A stretch of 62,500 nt of DNA from Chrysomallon squamiferum (GCA_012295275.1 CM022679.1:22516415-22578914); one strand, 5' to 3'; positions 36,560 to 48,959 are shown, counted from the first letter of the stretch. Translations and numbers: made by a program. The notes: generated by a model not told the origin, from the sequence alone.

Positions 36560-38579
36560 TAAAAAGATTTACTACTTATTGGAGAAATGGGAGAGACACG
36601 CCCGCCAACCTGTCAAAAAGCGTGTCTGTCGTAGACGTGCTTCACAACAGCTTGCACTGATTATCACATTAATTTTTTTTTTCACACTCATTCACAGTGA
36701 AAATTAACATGATAGAGTGGATCAGCTTACTAGATAAAGCCGTAACAATAATTATAAAATGTCAACAACAAAAAATAAATAAATAAATAAATAAATAAAA
36801 ATAGTTAATTAAATAATAATAATAATAATAATAATAATACAGCAGGGAATTGTAGAATTTACGTTTGCTATGGAGTGTGTTTTTAAAGGCTTATACGGTT
36901 TGTTTTGAGGCATCGATTTATGTATTGATTTATTTCTATTAATTTATTTTCTTATTATTTATTTACAAATTTATTTCTAACCATTACATTTTATTTATTT
37001 ACGTTTGTTTATTTTATATATAGATTAATACATATATTTATTTATTTTTTTGATTATTTCATTGGTTTGAAATATTTTTGTTATTTATTTTCCTAATTAT
37101 TTTAAAATTAATTTATTATTATTAATTATATTATTAATATTTTGTTCATTTTATTTATTTATTATTATCATCATTTAAAACAAAAAATAAATAAATAAAA
37201 TAATAATGATAAAGCTGGGAATTGTACAATGCTGATGCTGTCTACATTTAAAAATTTTATACGGGTTGTTCCAAACATCGCTTTATTTATTTATTTCTGT
37301 TAATGTACATTCTTATTACTGTTTTTGTTGTTGCTGTTGTTGTTGTGTTGCTGTTGTTGTATGATATATATCTGCACATGCATGGGATTTGTTTCGTAAA
37401 TTGTTCTTGCTTTTCTTTTCTTCTACTTTCTTTTTCCGTCATTTGTTTTTGTTGTTGTTGTTGTTTGGTGGTGTTGTTGTAATTTTTCACGGATCTTATT
37501 GTTTTGTTTTTTTTTCTTTTCTAAATAAAAAGATTTATTCGCAAATTAAGCATTAAAAAGTTCCATTATATTTGTCCAAATAATCAGTCCGTAAACAGTT
37601 AACATAATTATTATTTTGTATTATCCTAAACTGAAAACATCAAGAAAAGAGAAATAATAAAACAATTTTTTCCTAGAAATGTTAAAATTATTCTCTACGT
37701 ATTGTTTACTAAGGATATCTCGACTATATATTAAATACAGAAACATTTCAGTAAAAAGATTTATGTTAATATGCTCCTTTTTGTCTAGCTAAATTTAAAA
37801 CCATTTCGTCTCAAAAATTTAATTCGGTTGAATGAGCAAGGTAAAGCAATAAAAGAGGGACTGACATAGAGGTGTCTCTTTTTATTTTGATCAGTGTTCG
37901 AATCTCAACAGCCATCTCACAGGAAGAGGGAAATAAAAATAAAAATACGAAGACCCAAAAAAAAAAATAAAAAAAAATAAATACTATTTATTATTTTAAA
38001 AACTGAATCAGAAATGATAAATGAACATCATTTCTTATTTAGTAATTACGGGCTAAAGTGAAAAAAATACATTACAGTTTCAATATTAATAGGAAATAAA
38101 AATAATAAATGAAAGAAAATAAATAAATAAATAACAACAACATGAAATCAATAAATAAAAGACTGGATTAAAATAACTAATTTGATCTTGAGATGCACTC
38201 AGTCATTTTCAAGTCGCTTATAATAATGATATAATGATAAAGCAAAAGAATATGCCGAAAGATATGAAAATATGACATTGACAAGACAATTACGAATGAT
38301 TTGAAGAATATTAAATGCTGGCAAAATTAAATAAATGTCGGCTACATCAGCAAGATAAAACCTCCGAAGGAAAGGTAACGCAGTAAAGCAGTAATTAATA
38401 TTATTTAATTTGAAAGGAAAATAAATAAATAAAGAAATAAATAATAAAGCAGGTAAGGATAACGGCATTTAAATGTTTATACGGGTTGTTTTAAGGCATC
38501 AGTTTATTTATTTATTTATAATTTCATTATGTTATTTGTTTTAATTGTTTTATTTATTTTCATTATCATTTTTATATTT

Positions 38580-38616
<37 letters not shown>

Positions 38617-39307
38617 TTATTATTGTTGTTGTTGATGTTGCTGTTGTTGCTGTTGTTGTTTAATATTTATTTATTCATTCGTTTATCATCGTCCTCATCA
38701 TAATTTCACAGCAAAATCAAAGTTACTTTTTGCTATTCTGGTCTAAAACGAAGTATTCTGATCAGCACAATGAAAGTTCCAATTTTGGCACATTCTGACA
38801 TTGTTGTCTCGGAATTCTAACTGGGCAGCAATAAAGCAGGGAACTGAAGCATCTACTGATGCTGGAGATGTGTGAATTAAATAGTTTTCGTCGATTGTTT
38901 TATGGAAAATATTAATGCATTAATTGCAACAAAAAGACCGCAAGGTTATTTAAATCATGGAGATAAATGAAGTAAATATTATTTTCTCCGAATTTCTGTT
39001 GCTCTTCTTCTTCTCAGTAAATTTCCATAGAAGAGTTAGATGAAAGGAATTGACTCCTCCTCCATACATGATTGACATCTAGTACTGACCAATGACTAAC
39101 GAGCATCGCACATCATCTTTTAGTCACGACATGAAGCGTTTCTATTTCCCAGACCATCGAGGTCACATTATGGGTTTTCCCCCACTATTAATATCTGATT
39201 CTAGTATTAAACGTCCTGCTGCTTTGCAAGTTAGTGAAAATTAATATCATTGACTGGAACGACTTTCTGACATAAATCCTTAAAAGTATTAACTAATTAA
39301 TTAATTA

Positions 39308-39395
<88 letters not shown>

Positions 39396-39604
39396 GGATC
39401 TTCGCATTTAATAGTTTGCATCGATTAGTTTATAGCATAAGTTATTTGTTTATTTATTTACATATTTATTTTTTATTTCCTTCCTTCCAATGTTTTTTAT
39501 TAGATTTAATTATTATTTAATTTTTTTTTTTTATTGTTATTATAAGTTTTATTCTCATTTATTTAGTTACTTATCTGCATGATTATTATTGTCGTTGTTG
39601 TTAA

Positions 39605-39648
<44 letters not shown>

Positions 39649-40540
39649 TACTTTACGACAAAGTCAAAGTTAAATACAAAATCAGGTTCTTTTCTATTTG
39701 TTATTATTCTTGTCTAAATCGTAGATTATACACGACTACATGAACTGTGGTGGCCAAATCTCTGTAGAATAAATAATGTGAACATTCCAATGTGAGCCTT
39801 TTCAAATATTATAATTGTGTATCGCATCAGTACTCAGTCTTTGTTTCTTTCTTATTAGCTGGTTGAGAATTTCTGAATCATTCTGAGACACGGTAATTTG
39901 TTTTCTCTGGAAATGCATGCCTTCACAAGTGGTTCTTCAGCATCGTCATCATGATCATCTGATCCAGTTTTTATTGGCAAACATTCTTTCATATTTCTTT
40001 ATATTTGTTTTAGTCGAAGTTGAGAGATACCATCCATCATTTCAATTTTTCAGGAGCAGGTTTCAAAATCACATTTCATAACTCAGTCCTTATTCTTTGC
40101 TGAATGCATATGAATAAATAAATAAATAAATAAATAAATAAACAAACAAACACACAAACAAAAAAATAAAAAAATAGCTTGTAAATATAAATATTTCTAT
40201 TAGGACATTTATTCAAGTCGCTGTAAGTACATTTTAAGTGAAATGTAGTATAATAAAAAAGAAGCATTTTCTCAACTGAAGAGTGAAAAATGAAACACGA
40301 AGGTTAGAAATAGCATCATTATCTATTACTATAATATTCGCCAGCTAGGAATTAACAGCACCATCACCAGCATCAGTACTATTACTACTGCTACTGTTAC
40401 TAATTCTACTCCTACATTATTAATTTATTATTATTACTGTTATTTTCAGCACATCATCGCTGTACGATAAAAATCAAAATATAAAATTAGCATTTTCTCC
40501 ACTTGTTGTTCTTCTTCACTAAATAGTGGATGATATACGA
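36560..40540. repeat. Right arm of the large inverted duplication (partner 15.3-18.7 kb)
   Basis: Mirrors the left arm segment by segment; no intact gene. Contains (AAT)n arrays at 39310-39400 and 39600-39645 and the inverted kappaB-like site at 39172-39183. Confidence 0.75.
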
Positions 40541-40905
40541 GTACATTAAATGTTTATTTTTAATTGTTGGAATTGATTCATATGATTTTCAAGCTTTATA
40601 CCTTCATTGAGATTTCAAATAACATTTGTTTCATCATTTATAATCATTTCTAATTGATTTGAATCCCTGGATTGGTGGTTTTCTGGAACAGGTTTGACAA
40701 TTACATGTTGTAAAGTATAACTCCGTCCAAGTTTCAAAGATCTGGCGATACGCCTGGCACGGACACTGTGAGCCGTTGCGTCCATATCACCATAATTTCT
40801 GTGCTTAAGTTTAATTAGTGTGTATGGTTCTCCGTCTGCGCTCTCTCTTTCTCTCTTGCGAACAATTCTGATGTAGACAGGTTTCGTCAGTTCCCTCCCC
40901 AAAAT
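40541..40905 (-). pseudogene. RPA-like OB-fold pseudogene, internally deleted
   Basis: Starts with a good acceptor (gttttttcag) and matches the first OB fold of the 14 kb gene (PYTLIKLKHRNYG, ATAHS, DETNVI). One extra base near the start shifts the frame, a stop follows DETNVI, and the sequence then jumps directly into the 3' flank seen at 15340, so the second OB fold, the zinc ribbon and the acidic tail are deleted. Confidence 0.8.
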
Positions 40906-40949
40906 CTGAAAAAACAAAACAAACTATTATTATTTTTACAACTCCGGTT

Positions 40950-41576
40950 TCACATATCAGTGTAAATAACCTTCGCGGAACTTATTTTAGTTTCATTCAA
41001 AGTTTTCAGATTTATTTCACCCTTGAATCTGTTCACTGCTGCATTTTGTATGCCTAACACCTGTCCAACATCAAATTTGTCTACATTATCACAGAATAGT
41101 GCAATGCGCACTTTTATCAACAAGGTCAAGATACTGAATACTTAATCCTCTTTTAGGTGTCCGGGAAATATCAGAGACTTTTGTTATGTATGCCCTAAGA
41201 TTTACTTCTGATTCTGACGATTTTTTTTTAATTCTTGCAATTGATTCATACGGCATATTTTCAATCTTTACATCTTCCTTGTCATTACCAATTATTTCGG
41301 ATTCATCCTCCATAACTATTTCTAATTTATTTGAATTCCTGTGTTTGTAGTTTTTGGGAACAGGTTTAACAGTTACATGTTGTAAAGTATAATTCCGTCC
41401 TAGTTTCAAATTTTTCGCGTTGTGCATGGATCGAGGACTGTGAGCTGTTGCATCTATAAGACCATACTTTATGTATTGAAGTTTAATCAATCTGTATCGT
41501 TTTCCACGTTTGCTGATGAGTTCTTTGTTGGACACAATTCTACCATAAAATATTTTGTCTTTTCCCTTCTTAAAAT
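40950..41576 (-). pseudogene. RPA-like OB-fold exon of the CARD unit, damaged
   Basis: Two OB folds homologous to the 14 kb gene (YGRIVSNKELIS, LRAYITKVSDIS, QYLDLVDKS). The acceptor is changed from CAG to CAA at the equivalent site. About 10 nt are lost after LVDKS, giving TGA at 41089-41091, although the frame then resumes with DKFDVGQ and RFKGEINL. No zinc ribbon follows. Its position downstream of CARD exon 2 with matching phase shows the ancestral CARD to OB-fold order. Confidence 0.8.
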
Positions 41577-41752
41577 TTGAAACAAACAAGAATATCACTG
41601 GTGTTCAGCTGACATTACCAATAACTACTGCTGCTACAGCTACATATATTACTACTTTTATTCCCACCACAACTACTACTGCAACTACGATTATTAGTCA
41701 CGATAGCAGTAGAAGTACCTCTGTTAGAAAAATAATAACAAAAATCATAGAG

Positions 41753-42132
41753 TGACTTTAATGAATTAACTCCAAAGAAGCATCATTATTATTATATATT
41801 TGATTTACTTGTAAAAATTATAATCAAATGTAGACATATATTTGAAAAGACACACACACACAAACACACACACAAAAAAAACCCCACACATATATATATA
41901 TAGATAGACAGATATATAGAGACAACACATAGATAGGTATAGATATATACAGACAACACATAGATAGGTATACACACATACTTACACACAGAAGGGAATT
42001 GCTAACGTGATTCCTTGACCTTAATTAATTAACTCCACAGAAGCTTTATTATTTTTTTTATATTTGATTTTCTTGTAAAAATTATGATCAAATGTCCAGC
42101 CGAACTAACTGGTAGTCCGATTATTACAAATA
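41753..42132. repeat. Paired ~80 bp repeat around a CA/GATA microsatellite (copy 1)
   Basis: An approximately 80 bp unit (gaccttaattaattaactcc ... aaattataatcaaatgt) occurs twice, at about 41753-41835 and 42016-42095, flanking CA/TAGA arrays. The same pair is at 46743-47170 and 55752-56215, each time followed directly by a Tigger copy. The whole block was therefore duplicated as a segment. Confidence 0.7.
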
Positions 42133-42811
42133 CAGTGGTACCTTGTCATACGAGTTAAATTCCTTCCATGACCGAGCTCGTATATTAAATCAATTTACCC
42201 ACATGAAATTAATTGAAATACCATTAATCCATTCCATCTCCCCCAAAACACCCCAGTTTTTTGTAACGTGTTTTTAAATAAGAAAAATATATGTATAAAT
42301 GACAAATAAATAAAAGAGAATGTAAAGAAATAAACTGGTTAGGGTTTCTCCACCTTTTCATGGACAGAGGTTCGCAGTTAAGAAATTATTTTAAAGCCTT
42401 TGGCTGGAGTTATAGCCTTTATCGACTCGCTCAGCTTCAGTATGGTACATATCGTAAAAGCACTATGCTCGTATTGTCTAGCCATGTTGACTATACGCAC
42501 ACCTCGCTTATGTTTTTCTGTGATTTCACGCTTTACTTCAATGTAACCATCCGCTTCTTCTTCTTGGCACTGTCGTTTGCACTCACTTTCTTAGGATCCA
42601 TGGAAATTTGGCAAACTACTGCACAAAACGCGAACACAAAACAACAGAGATGCTTCCACGGCGAGATACCCGCGTGAAGCAACGGGTGAGACGCGGGATG
42701 CTGGGCGGATGTTGTGTTGTTCGTTGCGCCAATTATTGGCGGCCTATCTGAAGCTTGCTCGCAACTCGGAAAATTCGTAAGTTGGAGCACTCGTAACTCG
42801 CGGTACCACTG
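42133..42811 (-). mobile_element. Tigger-type element with transposase N-terminus remnant
   Basis: Ends are CAGTGGTACC and GGTACCACTG with TA before the first. On the minus strand 42533-42602 reads MDPKKVSANDSAKKKKRM, the typical start of Tigger/CENP-B-like transposases, then breaks. The element is about 680 bp, so it is an internally deleted, non-autonomous copy. Confidence 0.8.
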
Positions 42812-43231
42812 AGTTAATATATTAGTCATGGCCGTCGTGTTATCGTATCCTATTATTCCAAATCAATATTAAAAAAAAGAAAAAAGAAAGAAAAACTTAT
42901 ACATCTGTATTTACAATTTCAGACGCCTTGTGCAAAATATTTTCAAAACAAAATCTTTTGAAAATCAGTTTTAAAAAGGACAATCAAAGATAGCTATGAA
43001 ATGTACAAGTAGTTAGTGAATACTATCGTGACCTTGACACAGTAAAAAATGTAATTTTAAAACGCAATTAATAGTTTCATCACTTTAATCGATGTTAAAA
43101 TCATCGACAGATCTTTTTCATCACTCGGAGAATGAAAGTAAAGAAATGTGCGTTTTTAACTTTCTAAAACAAGTCGGTTCCATCATTTGCAATTTAACCG
43201 CATGAAAACAGAATCTAGTTGAATATCTTAC

Positions 43232-43247
43232 ATTTCCCTGTCGCCAT
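43232..43247 (-). CDS. 16 nt start exon (M-A-T-G-K)
   Basis: ATG GCG ACA GGG AAA T followed by donor gtaagatatt. It has the same length and end phase as the M-T-S-R-T exons but different upstream DNA. It could splice to a phase 1 module such as the OB-fold exon at 41.58 kb, whose acceptor is however mutated. Confidence 0.45.
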
Positions 43248-43264
43248 ATTTGTTTGTACACGCA

Positions 43265-43345
43265 GGGATCACGTGAACAGAGGTGTTTTGTGACAGGGGA
43301 CGAGATAAGATATACATAGCACACCGAGAACTGAAACTGAAATTA
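43265..43345 (-). promoter_or_regulatory. Promoter-like block: ISRE-like and E-box sites
   Basis: GAAACTGAAATT (43333-43344; TTTCAGTTTC on the gene strand) fits an interferon-regulatory-factor element. CACGTG (43270-43275) lies about 23 bp upstream of the ATG of the start exon at 43247. Confidence 0.4.
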
Positions 43346-43510
43346 TTTTAAATATGTCAGTCTGCATATCAAATATGCTTTGCATTTAAATTCTTATTAT
43401 TATTAATATTACTTGCTGGATTTAATTAACCAGCATGATAATTATGTTTAGGAAGTTATATTGAATAAACAGGACTGATAAATTTTACAGAATTTCACAG
43501 CCTGCTCGAC

Positions 43511-43546
<36 letters not shown>

Positions 43547-44109
43547 AAACCCTTCTGCATGTTATAAAATCTTTAAAGTTAAAGTACACAGTAATTTTAC
43601 ATCATCATACACAGCAGAAGCAAATAAATATTTATTAGTAACAAAGTTTCTAAATATTATTACCTACACCGAACATATGCAAACAAATATTATAAATAAA
43701 TAAATTAATTAATTAATTAATTAAAAGATTTTACAAAGCAATAAATAAACAATAAGTAACTAAATAAATAAATAACCACAAAAACGAATAATAATGAATA
43801 CATTTTTAAAATAATGAAACAAGTAAATTAATAAAAACAAATAAAATAAGAAATAAATATATTAATTAATAATGGAAAGAATATAAGTAAATAAACAAAT
43901 ATATATATATATACGAATCAGTTAATAATAAAATAAAAAATAATAAAAAATAATAAACCAGCTAAATAAATAAATAAATAAATAAACAAATAAATAAATA
44001 AATAGACAAATAAATAAATAAAACTAAATAAATTAGCTGCCTCCTTATCATGAACGCTGTTAAAAAGGAATCTAGCAAAGACTAGTAATAATAATAATAA
44101 CCATTTATT

Positions 44110-44400
44110 TGCAATAGCAGTATTATTGCCGATATCAATGCTGCTGCTGCTGCTACTACTACTACTACTACTATTATAACTACTATGTATCCCACCACCA
44201 CTACTACTACAACTATTAGTCCTGACAGTAGTAGACGTACTTCTGTTACACTTTCACTACCAGTTATCAAAAGCGATAGCGGCGGTATTAGTAGAAACCT
44301 GATTTGCTTTGTTATTTACATGTCACAATAATTTAATATACTCAACTGACAGTGTTCTGTTTATTTTGTTTTATTTCCAAAGTTCTTTATTAAACTATCC
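44110..44400. repeat. TAC/CTG-rich intronic block
   Basis: Diverged copy of the block at 13.4-13.75 and 58.49-58.8 kb, again directly downstream of CARD exon 2. Confidence 0.65.
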
Positions 44401-44517
44401 TAAAGTAATCCTTGATTAATTATATAATTAAGTAATGTACAATTGTTAGAATATTAACTCCAGAATATTAACTTAACATTAACTAATGTCTGCAATAAGA
44501 CATTCAAAACCTCTTAC

Positions 44518-44644
44518 CAAAGTCTTCAACTTTAGTGGCTTCGATAGTCTTTATCAGGTCCTGGTAATGCTTTAGTTTTAGGGATTTGATGAAAACATCA
44601 CACATTGAGACAAAAGGTAGACGTTGAATCGCATTCTCTAAAAT
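44518..44644 (-). CDS. CARD exon 2, unit B
   Basis: Acceptor ttgtcccag, donor gtaagaggt. It encodes helices 5-6 (FVSMCDVFIKSL ... YQDLIKTIE) and ends VEDF plus G, in phase 1, exactly where the OB-fold exons begin with AT TTT. Confidence 0.75.
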
Positions 44645-44678
44645 CTGGGACAAGGAAGAATAAAAATCAAGAATGATC

Positions 44679-44774
<96 letters not shown>

Positions 44775-46121
44775 TATAAAACAGTTGTTTTTCTTCTTAG
44801 ATTTCCTTACTTATTCTTATTATCTTCGTTTCTTTCCAATTAATCTATCTATCTATCTATTTGTATCGATCTTCTGTCTATTTATTTATTTAATTATTTA
44901 TTTATTTATTTTACTTTGTTACTATTATTATTGATCGGGAATAAAAAAAAATGTAAGCTATTGCATTGTGCTAATATATTATGTGAGATGATACTACTAC
45001 TCTATCATACTACAATTTATTACAAGATTTATAGTTCCCAGCATCCTTTTTAAGCTGAGAATAGCAAACTTGGAAGTGTAGAAAAATACTTGAAAGGGCA
45101 AAGAGGAGAATATTTATCTTTCTATATGTCTCAAAACATTCTGCTATCGCTGATCATAGATATTATAGACAGAAATTCAAGAAAGAGAAAATCTGGAAAA
45201 ACACTTACGATATCCAACAGTGTTTCAGCAGCTTTTCTTCGTACTTTAATACTTTGTATAAGTACTTTTTCTTCAAACGTTATTGCTTTTTCTTGGAACA
45301 TGAAAGGTATTAGCAAATGTACTTCTATGGTGTCATGAATCTTCACATAATTCGACTGTATGATTCGTTTCAAAATCATTTCTTCTTTTCGCTTTTGATT
45401 CACTACAAATAACAACAACAACAAAAACACAACAACAATAATAACAACAATAATAATAATAATAATAATAATAGTTGTAGTAGTATTAGTAGTAGTAGTA
45501 GTAAAATAGACAGAATCGAAAGTCTGTATCATAGAAGTTTTAGTCTTTGTTTTCGCTATTACCTTTCCATACTGCCAGGTTATCAGTTAGTGTCAGCTGT
45601 GTACAGGGCTGAGAAAAATAATGATATAAATAGTTTTCCGCGAAACATTCACCTGTGTCCTATAACGTAGGCGAAGCATTATAACTCTATACTTCTGTTA
45701 TATACGTGGATATTTGTAAGACTGAAACAGTGAATATTTATACATGTTCAAATCTCGTTTTTGGAAAAACTCAAAATGCAGAGGATGGAAAACTTGAAAT
45801 CCCCAAATCATGTGATTTAGAGACCGAGAGGAATTATACCCAAAACAGGATTAAGTTTTAGGAGTAATGATTTCTACATTAAAAAATTTAAAGAGTTAAT
45901 ATTTTGTGTTTTCAACCTAAATAGAACTAGGGAATAACCGACAACATATTAATAACTCCCAAGTGATAAACTCAGCTTAATTATCGAGACTAACTGGCCC
46001 GCATCTCGTCCCCGTCTCCCACATTAATATTAATAATCATGAGTAAAAATAAAATAAAATAATTCAAATTGTATAAGCATTATAGTAATATACATATATA
46101 TTAATATATATACATACATAT

Positions 46122-46167
<46 letters not shown>

Positions 46168-47589
46168 GAGTATTCAACATGAGTATTCAAACGAAAATAC
46201 CGAAAACAATATATATATAAGTACATACTTATACGTAAGTGAATGACTAAATACAAAGAACGAATATATACAAATCTTTAAAAACATTTAGCATTAATAG
46301 TTATTATTCATTAATTTTCTTAAATAATGATAATTGCAGAGAGGAAACCCATAGCCATGACACCTCGACTACTTTTAATTCTTAGCAGCAAAACTGTTTT
46401 AATAAAAACCTGCCCATAGACACGAAGTAATATAAAACATTTTTTTATTATTATTATTTTTTTTTAACCCAAGCAATGAAACTTGGATTTCAAATCTAGA
46501 ATTATAAAATTAAATTTAATAAATAGAATTTTACATGCTAAAGCAGATTGTTTAATATTTATAATAAGATTTCTGAAATTATTAACTTACAGTCATTTTT
46601 GACAACAGTTTTGTTCACTGTGCACTGTTGTTTGTAGCCTTTACAATCAATCAGGGATGTTTTTCTTTTTGTTGAAACATGACATCCATCTGAAATATAT
46701 GTATATAAATGCAATGAAATAAAACTATTTTTTAACCAAAAATCATAGTGACCTTAATTAATTGACTCCAAAGAAGCATTATTATTATTATATATTTGAG
46801 TTGCTTGAAAAAATTATAATCAAATGTAGACATACACAGATACACACATGCGCGCGCACAAACACACACACAGAGACAAAGACACACACACACACACAAA
46901 TACATAGATAGATAGATAGATGGATAGATAGATAGATAGACAGATAGATAGATAGATACAGACAACACATAGATAGGTATACACACATACTTACACAGAG
47001 AAGGGAATTGCAATGAAATAAAATATTTTTGAACGAGAAATCCAGTAAAATCTTAGACTGAAAGAGAGACAGCCTTGCTAACGCGATTCCTTGACCTTAA
47101 TTAATTAACTCCACAGAAGCTTCATTATTATTATATATTTTATTTCCTTGTAAAAATTATAATCAAATGTCCAGCCGAACTAACTGGAAGTCCGATTATT
47201 ACAAATACAGTGGTACCTTGACATCTGAGTTTAATTTGTTCCGTGTCTGAGCTCGTAACTCAATTTGCTCGTATATTACCGACATGAAATTAACTGAAAT
47301 ACCATTAATCCATTCCAGTCCCCCATTTCTTGTAACGCGTTTTTAAATAAGAAAAATGTATTTTTAAATGACAAATATTGTATAAAAAAAAACAAAATAA
47401 AAGTGTATTTATCTTCGAGAGATGACATATTATTTTAACGCCTTTGGATGGAGTTACAGCCTTTATCGACTCCTTCTGTTTCAGTATGGTACTATGCTCG
47501 TACTACCTAGTCAAATCGACTAAAAAAAAAGAAAATTATACTATTTCTACTACTACTACTACCACTAGAAATAATAACAATAATAATAC

Positions 47590-47646
<57 letters not shown>

Positions 47647-48542
47647 TTATGATGATCATCATTTTGATAATAGTTTTATTTGTAGCATATACAGGTGTTT
47701 TTTGCTGAATGGTTCTTGTTTTTTTATTGATAATCTTTTGTGGAACGTTAAAATATGCACAGAGTGCCCTCCTTTCTTAATCTGCAGGTACTTAATAAAG
47801 ATGAGTATGAAGAAATTTGTTAGCCAGTTAGTTAGCGTCCAAGTTTAGAAATATACTTGGTGAGTGGGCATTGTGATCACGTAATCTAATACTTAGAACC
47901 TGAATTAATGAGTACAATTCATTAGGCAATTAAAATATTGTATCAGTCTAGAATTCCGCAAAAGACTCATTTACTCAGGACTGTTACCAACATACTTAAA
48001 ATATTGTATCGGTCTTGAATCTCAGCAAAAGTTTCATTTTGATATATAATTTATCTAATTGGTTTAAAACCACACGGGAAACGCTGTGCTCATTCAGGTC
48101 GCTAAGGTCTTCACACAAAATTCAACATATTGCACAGTAACTCCCTCTTAACTATACATGTATGCTGTATGTATTAGCAACTGGCGGATCATTATAATAT
48201 TTCTTTCACATGCTCAAATAGAGTAGCCTTTAAAAACAGACCGAACATACTTGAATTTTAAATGAAAAAAAGAAACCCTCAATTTATAAAAGAAGAGTTA
48301 CAATCGAAACTAGATCATTCTCAAGATAAACCCACTGTCATTTTTACTTCTTTTATATATATTTTTCCAAGTCTAATTATCACATATACACTTTAATATA
48401 GAGGCAAAAAATTCTGTTCAAGCTGCTTATTGAAAACGTACTACAAGAATACATATATTTACTGCACATTTTTAACTTACATAAATGATCACGATAAATT
48501 AATACATATAACACTAAAAGATTTACCTGTCCGAGATGTCAT
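44518..48542 (-). CDS. CARD-domain gene (unit B): start exon, short exon, two CARD exons
   Basis: Exons on the minus strand: 48527-48542 (M-T-S-R-T, 16 nt), 46591-46689 (99 nt), 45209-45402 (194 nt, phase 1 to 0) and 44518-44644 (127 nt, phase 0 to 1). All have GT-AG borders and one open frame of 145 codons. The last two encode a six-helix death-fold domain that best fits CARD: MILKRIIQ, LLIPFMFQEKAITFEEK, RRKAAETLLDI, then FVSMCDVFIKSL and HYQDLIKTIE, which line up with the helices and the conserved EEE/K, R-x-x-AA-x-x-LL and Y-x-D-L positions of Apaf-1-type CARDs. The pre-CARD exon carries CTVNKTVV, similar to the motif of the mini-exon gene. The open end in phase 1 leads to the OB-fold exon at 41576. 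Role inferred: homotypic CARD signalling downstream of nucleic-acid binding. Confidence 0.7.
44681..44768. repeat. (CT)n microsatellite
   Basis: Between the two CARD exons; the CARD intron of unit A carries the same array at 59148-59240. Confidence 0.95.
45209..45402 (-). CDS. CARD exon 1, unit B
   Basis: Acceptor tatttgtag, donor gtaagtgt. It encodes helices 1-4 of the CARD. It lies 160 bp downstream of the TATA/GTTTCGCGG promoter module at 45.56-45.65 kb, so transcription could also start right before it. Confidence 0.75.
45563..45650 (-). promoter_or_regulatory. TATA promoter module before CARD exon 1 (unit B)
   Basis: On the minus strand GTTTCGCGGAAA (45634-45645), TATTTATA (about 45625-45632), then ATG GAA AG at 45570 followed by gtaatag. 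That donor gives phase 2, which does not fit CARD exon 1, so the true start is unclear. Confidence 0.4.
46591..46689 (-). CDS. 99 nt pre-CARD exon (GCHVSTKRK ... CTVNKTVV)
   Basis: Phase 1-1, 32 codons, three Cys and basic residues. The copy at 55534-55635 has a nonsense change. It lies between the start exon and CARD exon 1. Confidence 0.55.
47208..47520 (-). mobile_element. Truncated Tigger-type element
   Basis: Begins CAGTGGTACCTTGACATCTG and ends abruptly after gtcaaatcgact, then (ACT)n/(AAT)n arrays follow. It is part of the direct segmental duplication rather than an independent insertion. Confidence 0.7.
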
Positions 48543-48700
48543 CTTGAAACTCTTAGTGCTGTCTGTACTGATGATATAATAACCAACTAATCACATAATT
48601 TGTATCAGTGAGACTTTGGTCTCTTAAGTGCATGCATAAACAAGCATAATGTGCACATGCGCATGCGTTTATGAGATTAATATATCGCTCATACAATAAT
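48527..48700 (-). promoter_or_regulatory. Start exon and upstream region of unit B
   Basis: ATG at 48542 in the sequence CTTTCAAG/TTTCAAG-ATG-ACATCTCGGACAG. About 110-130 bp upstream is atgcgcatgcgt (near 48657-48668), close to the NRF-1 palindrome. The 57.77 kb copy keeps both. It differs from the 36.5 kb cassette in lacking the kappaB-like site. Confidence 0.5.
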
Positions 48701-48869
48701 TTCAATATTTAATTTACACATTTGTGTATGCACATGTATTATATGTCATGTATGTCATATAAATATTATGCACGTACGTATCTATTGTTTTTATCGTCTG
48801 TTGTTTTCATATTACAGTTACATATTTCTTTAGGAAAGGAAAGAAAAATAATGTATATAGAAAAGAAAC

Positions 48870-48900
<31 letters not shown>

Positions 48901-48959
48901 ATTAAGACAACACGCTGATAAATCAATATTTGATTTACACTTCCTTAATAAATAATAAC

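Noticed and set aside
42360-42677. 105-codon plus-strand ORF
   Set aside because: Antisense of the Tigger transposase remnant.
43121-43324. 67-codon minus-strand ORF
   Set aside because: Its frame runs across the promoter and the M-A-T-G-K start exon; the splice donor inside it is the better explanation.
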